From Methanothrix sp. (lineage in GTDB: Archaea; Halobacteriota; Methanosarcinia; Methanotrichales; Methanotrichaceae), in assembly GCA_028679775.1 (NCBI GenBank), contig JAJRAX010000062.1:1-6798 (forward strand): a DNA stretch of 6,798 nucleotides, written 5' to 3'. The translations under genes were made by a program, and so were the position numbers. Below the pieces are notes generated by a model. That model did no database searches, was not told the origin of the DNA, and worked only from the letters and a program-made list of their open reading frames with translations. How positions within the stretch are numbered: position 1 is the stretch's first letter; each line of letters starts with the position of its first letter. This document shows positions 5,669-6,798 of the stretch, in pieces.

Positions 5669-6491
5669 TCTGGGATTCAAGCTGGCCATGCTGACGATAG
5701 CATGTCTGCTCTTTCTCGCTGTCTCCGCAACGTGGATTGCGCCGCACGATCCTGAAAAGGCCCAGCCACAACTGCGGCTCAAGGACCCAAGCTACGAATA
5801 TCCGCTGGGAACTGACCATCTGGGCCGCTGCATCTTCAGCCGCATTGTGTTTGGCATCAGAATATCTCTTTTCATAGGAATTGCCGTAGTGCTCTTCTCT
5901 TCGTTGATTGGCATGGTGCTGGGGGTTGCTGCTGGTTACTTTGGGGGAGTGGTTGATGAGACCATCATGCGAGTGGTTGACGCCTTTCTCTCTTTTCCAA
6001 GCATCTTCTTGGCCCTGGCTGTGATAGGATTTCTTGGGTCAGGAATTGCCAATCTCATGCTATCCTTGATACTCGTGGATTGGACTGGGTATGCGAGGCT
6101 CGTGAGAAGCAGTGTCCTGTCTCTCAAGGGAAAGGAGTTCCTGGAGGCAGCCAAAAGCCTAGGTGCCTCTGATCTCTATATCATGAGCCGGCATATTCTG
6201 CCCAATATTCTTCCCTCACTGCTGGTCATGGCCACATTGAGTGTGGGGTACGTTATTCTAGGTGCTGCGTCTCTGAGCTTTCTGGGCCTCGGCGTGCAGC
6301 CGCCAACTCCTGAGTGGGGTGCAATGATGAACGATGCGCGTCCCTTCCTGCGAACTCATCCGCTGGTCATGATCTTTCCAGGAATCGCCATAACAACTGT
6401 AGTTCTCGCATTCAATCTGCTAGGTGAAGGGATTAGAGTGCGGCTGGACCCAAAATTCAGGGCTGAAAACGGCTATGGTTATGAGAATTAA
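5652..6491 (+). CDS. nikC: ABC importer permease, NikC/DppC type
   Basis: A 279-residue inner-membrane permease that would pair with the NikB-type subunit. After a first membrane segment (10-30) comes the DppC/NikC hallmark YPLGTDHLGRCIFSRIVFG (50-68); a Cys replaces the more usual Asp after GR. The EAA loop is EFLEAAKSLGAS (162-173) to RHILPNILPSLL (180-191), then SFLGLGVQPPTPEWGAMMND (209-228), all intact. WTGYARLVRSSVLSL and PSLLVMATLSVG resemble NikC as I remember it. The start at ATG 5652 is set by GAGG at 5641 and gives a 17-nt overlap with nikB, a sign of coupled translation. No ATPase gene follows in the window, so the energy subunits (NikD/NikE type) must come from elsewhere. The gene ends directly at a palindromic hairpin. 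Confidence 0.88.
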   Translation: MKQGVDLGFKLAMLTIACLLFLAVSATWIAPHDPEKAQPQLRLKDPSYEYPLGTDHLGRCIFSRIVFGIRISLFIGIAVVLFSSLIGMVLGVAAGYFGGVVDETIMRVVDAFLSFPSIFLALAVIGFLGSGIANLMLSLILVDWTGYARLVRSSVLSLKGKEFLEAAKSLGASDLYIMSRHILPNILPSLLVMATLSVGYVILGAASLSFLGLGVQPPTPEWGAMMNDARPFLRTHPLVMIFPGIAITTVVLAFNLLGEGIRVRLDPKFRAENGYGYEN

Positions 6492-6531
6492 TATATTTTT
6501 TGAATATATATCTATATATTTGAAAAATATA
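6492..6531 (+). terminator. 40-bp AT-rich palindrome directly after nikC, probable hairpin
   Basis: Two 20-base arms meet at 6511/6512. They are perfect except at two adjacent positions, 6501/6522 and 6502/6521, which in plus-strand RNA become U-G and G-U wobble pairs. The plus-strand transcript could therefore fold into a stem of about 19 pairs with a four-base loop, starting on the base after the TAA. In minus-strand RNA the same positions would be A-C mismatches, so the hairpin suits the nik transcript better. The stem has no GC pairs. It may stop transcription, protect the 3' end, or mark a processing site. Confidence 0.55.
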
Positions 6532-6553
6532 AAACGTATATAAAACAGCTAAC

Positions 6554-6561
6554 TTTTTTTT
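6554..6561 (+). terminator. Oligo-T tract ending the nik-type operon
   Basis: A run of eight T on the plus strand, 23 nt after the palindrome and before the convergent gene ending at 6574. Oligo-T alone is an efficient archaeal stop signal. On the opposite strand, the A5 of 6523-6527 gives a weaker T5 that might serve the convergent small gene. Confidence 0.5.
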
Positions 6562-6573
6562 CCTGGAATCGGT

Positions 6574-6744
6574 CTAATCTATAAATCCCTGAGCCTCAAA
6601 GAGAAGGGCTCCGTTTTCGTCCACCTCGCGGACTACTGCCCAGGTGGCTCTGTCTCTGGGAACAGGATTGAGGTCGTCATCGAAGTACCGAATCTCGGAT
6701 CTTTTTGTTTTCTTCAAGCCTATAGCGTGGCTATTTCTTTTCAT
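6574..6744 (-). CDS. 56-aa hypothetical protein
   Basis: ORF from ATG 6744 to TAG 6576-6574. It has a Lys/Arg-rich first 19 residues (MKRNSHAIGLKKTKRSEIR), then YFDDDLNPVPRDRATWAVVR and an EVDENGALLFEA stretch that looks like two beta strands joined by a D-E-N-G turn. No signal peptide, membrane segment, Cys pair or catalytic motif is seen, so it is probably a small soluble protein. Support for it as a real gene: balanced, protein-like composition, typical AGA/GAG codon choice, and a TATA box 27 nt before the ATG. There is no ribosome site, consistent with a leaderless mRNA. It is convergent with the nik-type operon. I do not recognise the family and offer no function; the basic N-terminus might contact nucleic acid. 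Confidence 0.65.
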   Translation of the reverse strand: MKRNSHAIGLKKTKRSEIRYFDDDLNPVPRDRATWAVVREVDENGALLFEAQGFID

Positions 6745-6745
6745 A

Positions 6746-6772
6746 ATATACTATTTCACACTCTTAGTATAT
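6746..6772. promoter_or_regulatory. Perfect 8-bp inverted repeat over the small-gene promoter, candidate operator
   Basis: ATATACTA (6746-6753) and TAGTATAT (6765-6772) are exact reverse complements separated by 11 bp, so the arm centres are 19 bp apart, close to two helical turns. The right arm is part of the TATA box and the left arm covers the predicted start site and touches the ATG. A dimeric repressor here would block the promoter. AT-richness raises the chance of a random dyad. Confidence 0.45.
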
Positions 6773-6775
6773 AAG
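6768..6775 (-). promoter_or_regulatory. TATA box (box A) of the 56-aa gene
   Basis: Read on the minus strand these bases give CTTATATA (CTTATATAC with the next base), a close match to the archaeal box A. The centre lies about 27 nt before ATG 6744, so transcription should start at or within a few bases of the start codon. This explains the missing ribosome site and helps confirm the short ORF. Confidence 0.6.
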
Positions 6776-6798
6776 ATTTTACTAAAGTTTGATGCCAC

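Noticed and set aside
6535..6544. TATA-like gtatataaaa that could drive a transcript in either direction
   Set aside because: It lies in an AT-rich convergent gap. On the plus strand it would only run antisense into the 56-aa gene, and on the minus strand antisense into nikC; no ORF or RNA structure supports either.

Overview
The window looks like chromosomal DNA from a euryarchaeal methanogen-type archaeon, possibly a Methanothrix/Methanosarcinales relative; this is inference. The clues are box-A-like TATA elements placed for near-leaderless transcripts, strong GGAGGTGA-type ribosome sites inside operons, oligo-T terminators, heavy AGA/AGG arginine use and roughly balanced GC. No rRNA, tRNA, CRISPR or insertion sequence was seen.

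Layout. (1) At 48-164 (+) lies a 38-residue protein with 13 His and 4 Cys, with its own ribosome site and a T10 tract behind it. It is convergent with (2) a minus-strand operon, read right to left: an MFS transporter (2587-1295), azlC (1276-530) and azlD (537-214), with gaps of 18 nt and then an 8-nt overlap. (3) A 73-bp divergent promoter region (2588-2660) carries one TATA-like element inside an inverted repeat. (4) From 2661 a plus-strand operon encodes a NikA/DppA-type substrate-binding protein, a class I SAM methyltransferase, and NikB- and NikC-type permeases, all coupled by gaps of 1-2 nt or short overlaps. It ends in an almost perfect 40-bp AT palindrome directly after the nikC stop, followed by a T8 tract. 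(5) A convergent 56-residue unknown protein lies on the minus strand (6744-6574), with a good TATA box and an 8-bp-arm inverted repeat over its promoter.

How they fit together. The plus-strand operon makes the extracellular receptor and the membrane channel of a nickel/peptide-type ABC importer. Its two ATPase subunits are not encoded downstream here, so they must lie elsewhere or be missing. The methyltransferase is damaged: it stops at residue 158, but the last 45 bases before nikB, read in another frame, encode what looks like its natural C-terminus (SYAVFLVTGEKERL). This points to an internal deletion with a frameshift. The divergent operon encodes an amino-acid exporter pair (AzlCD) and an MFS carrier of unknown substrate. 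The His/Cys-rich microprotein is a plausible metal buffer, and its closeness to a nickel-type importer suggests, but does not prove, a metal-homeostasis neighbourhood.

The best candidates for something undescribed are the His/Cys microprotein, the methyltransferase embedded in the importer operon (and its apparent decay here), and the 56-residue protein with its operator-like promoter.
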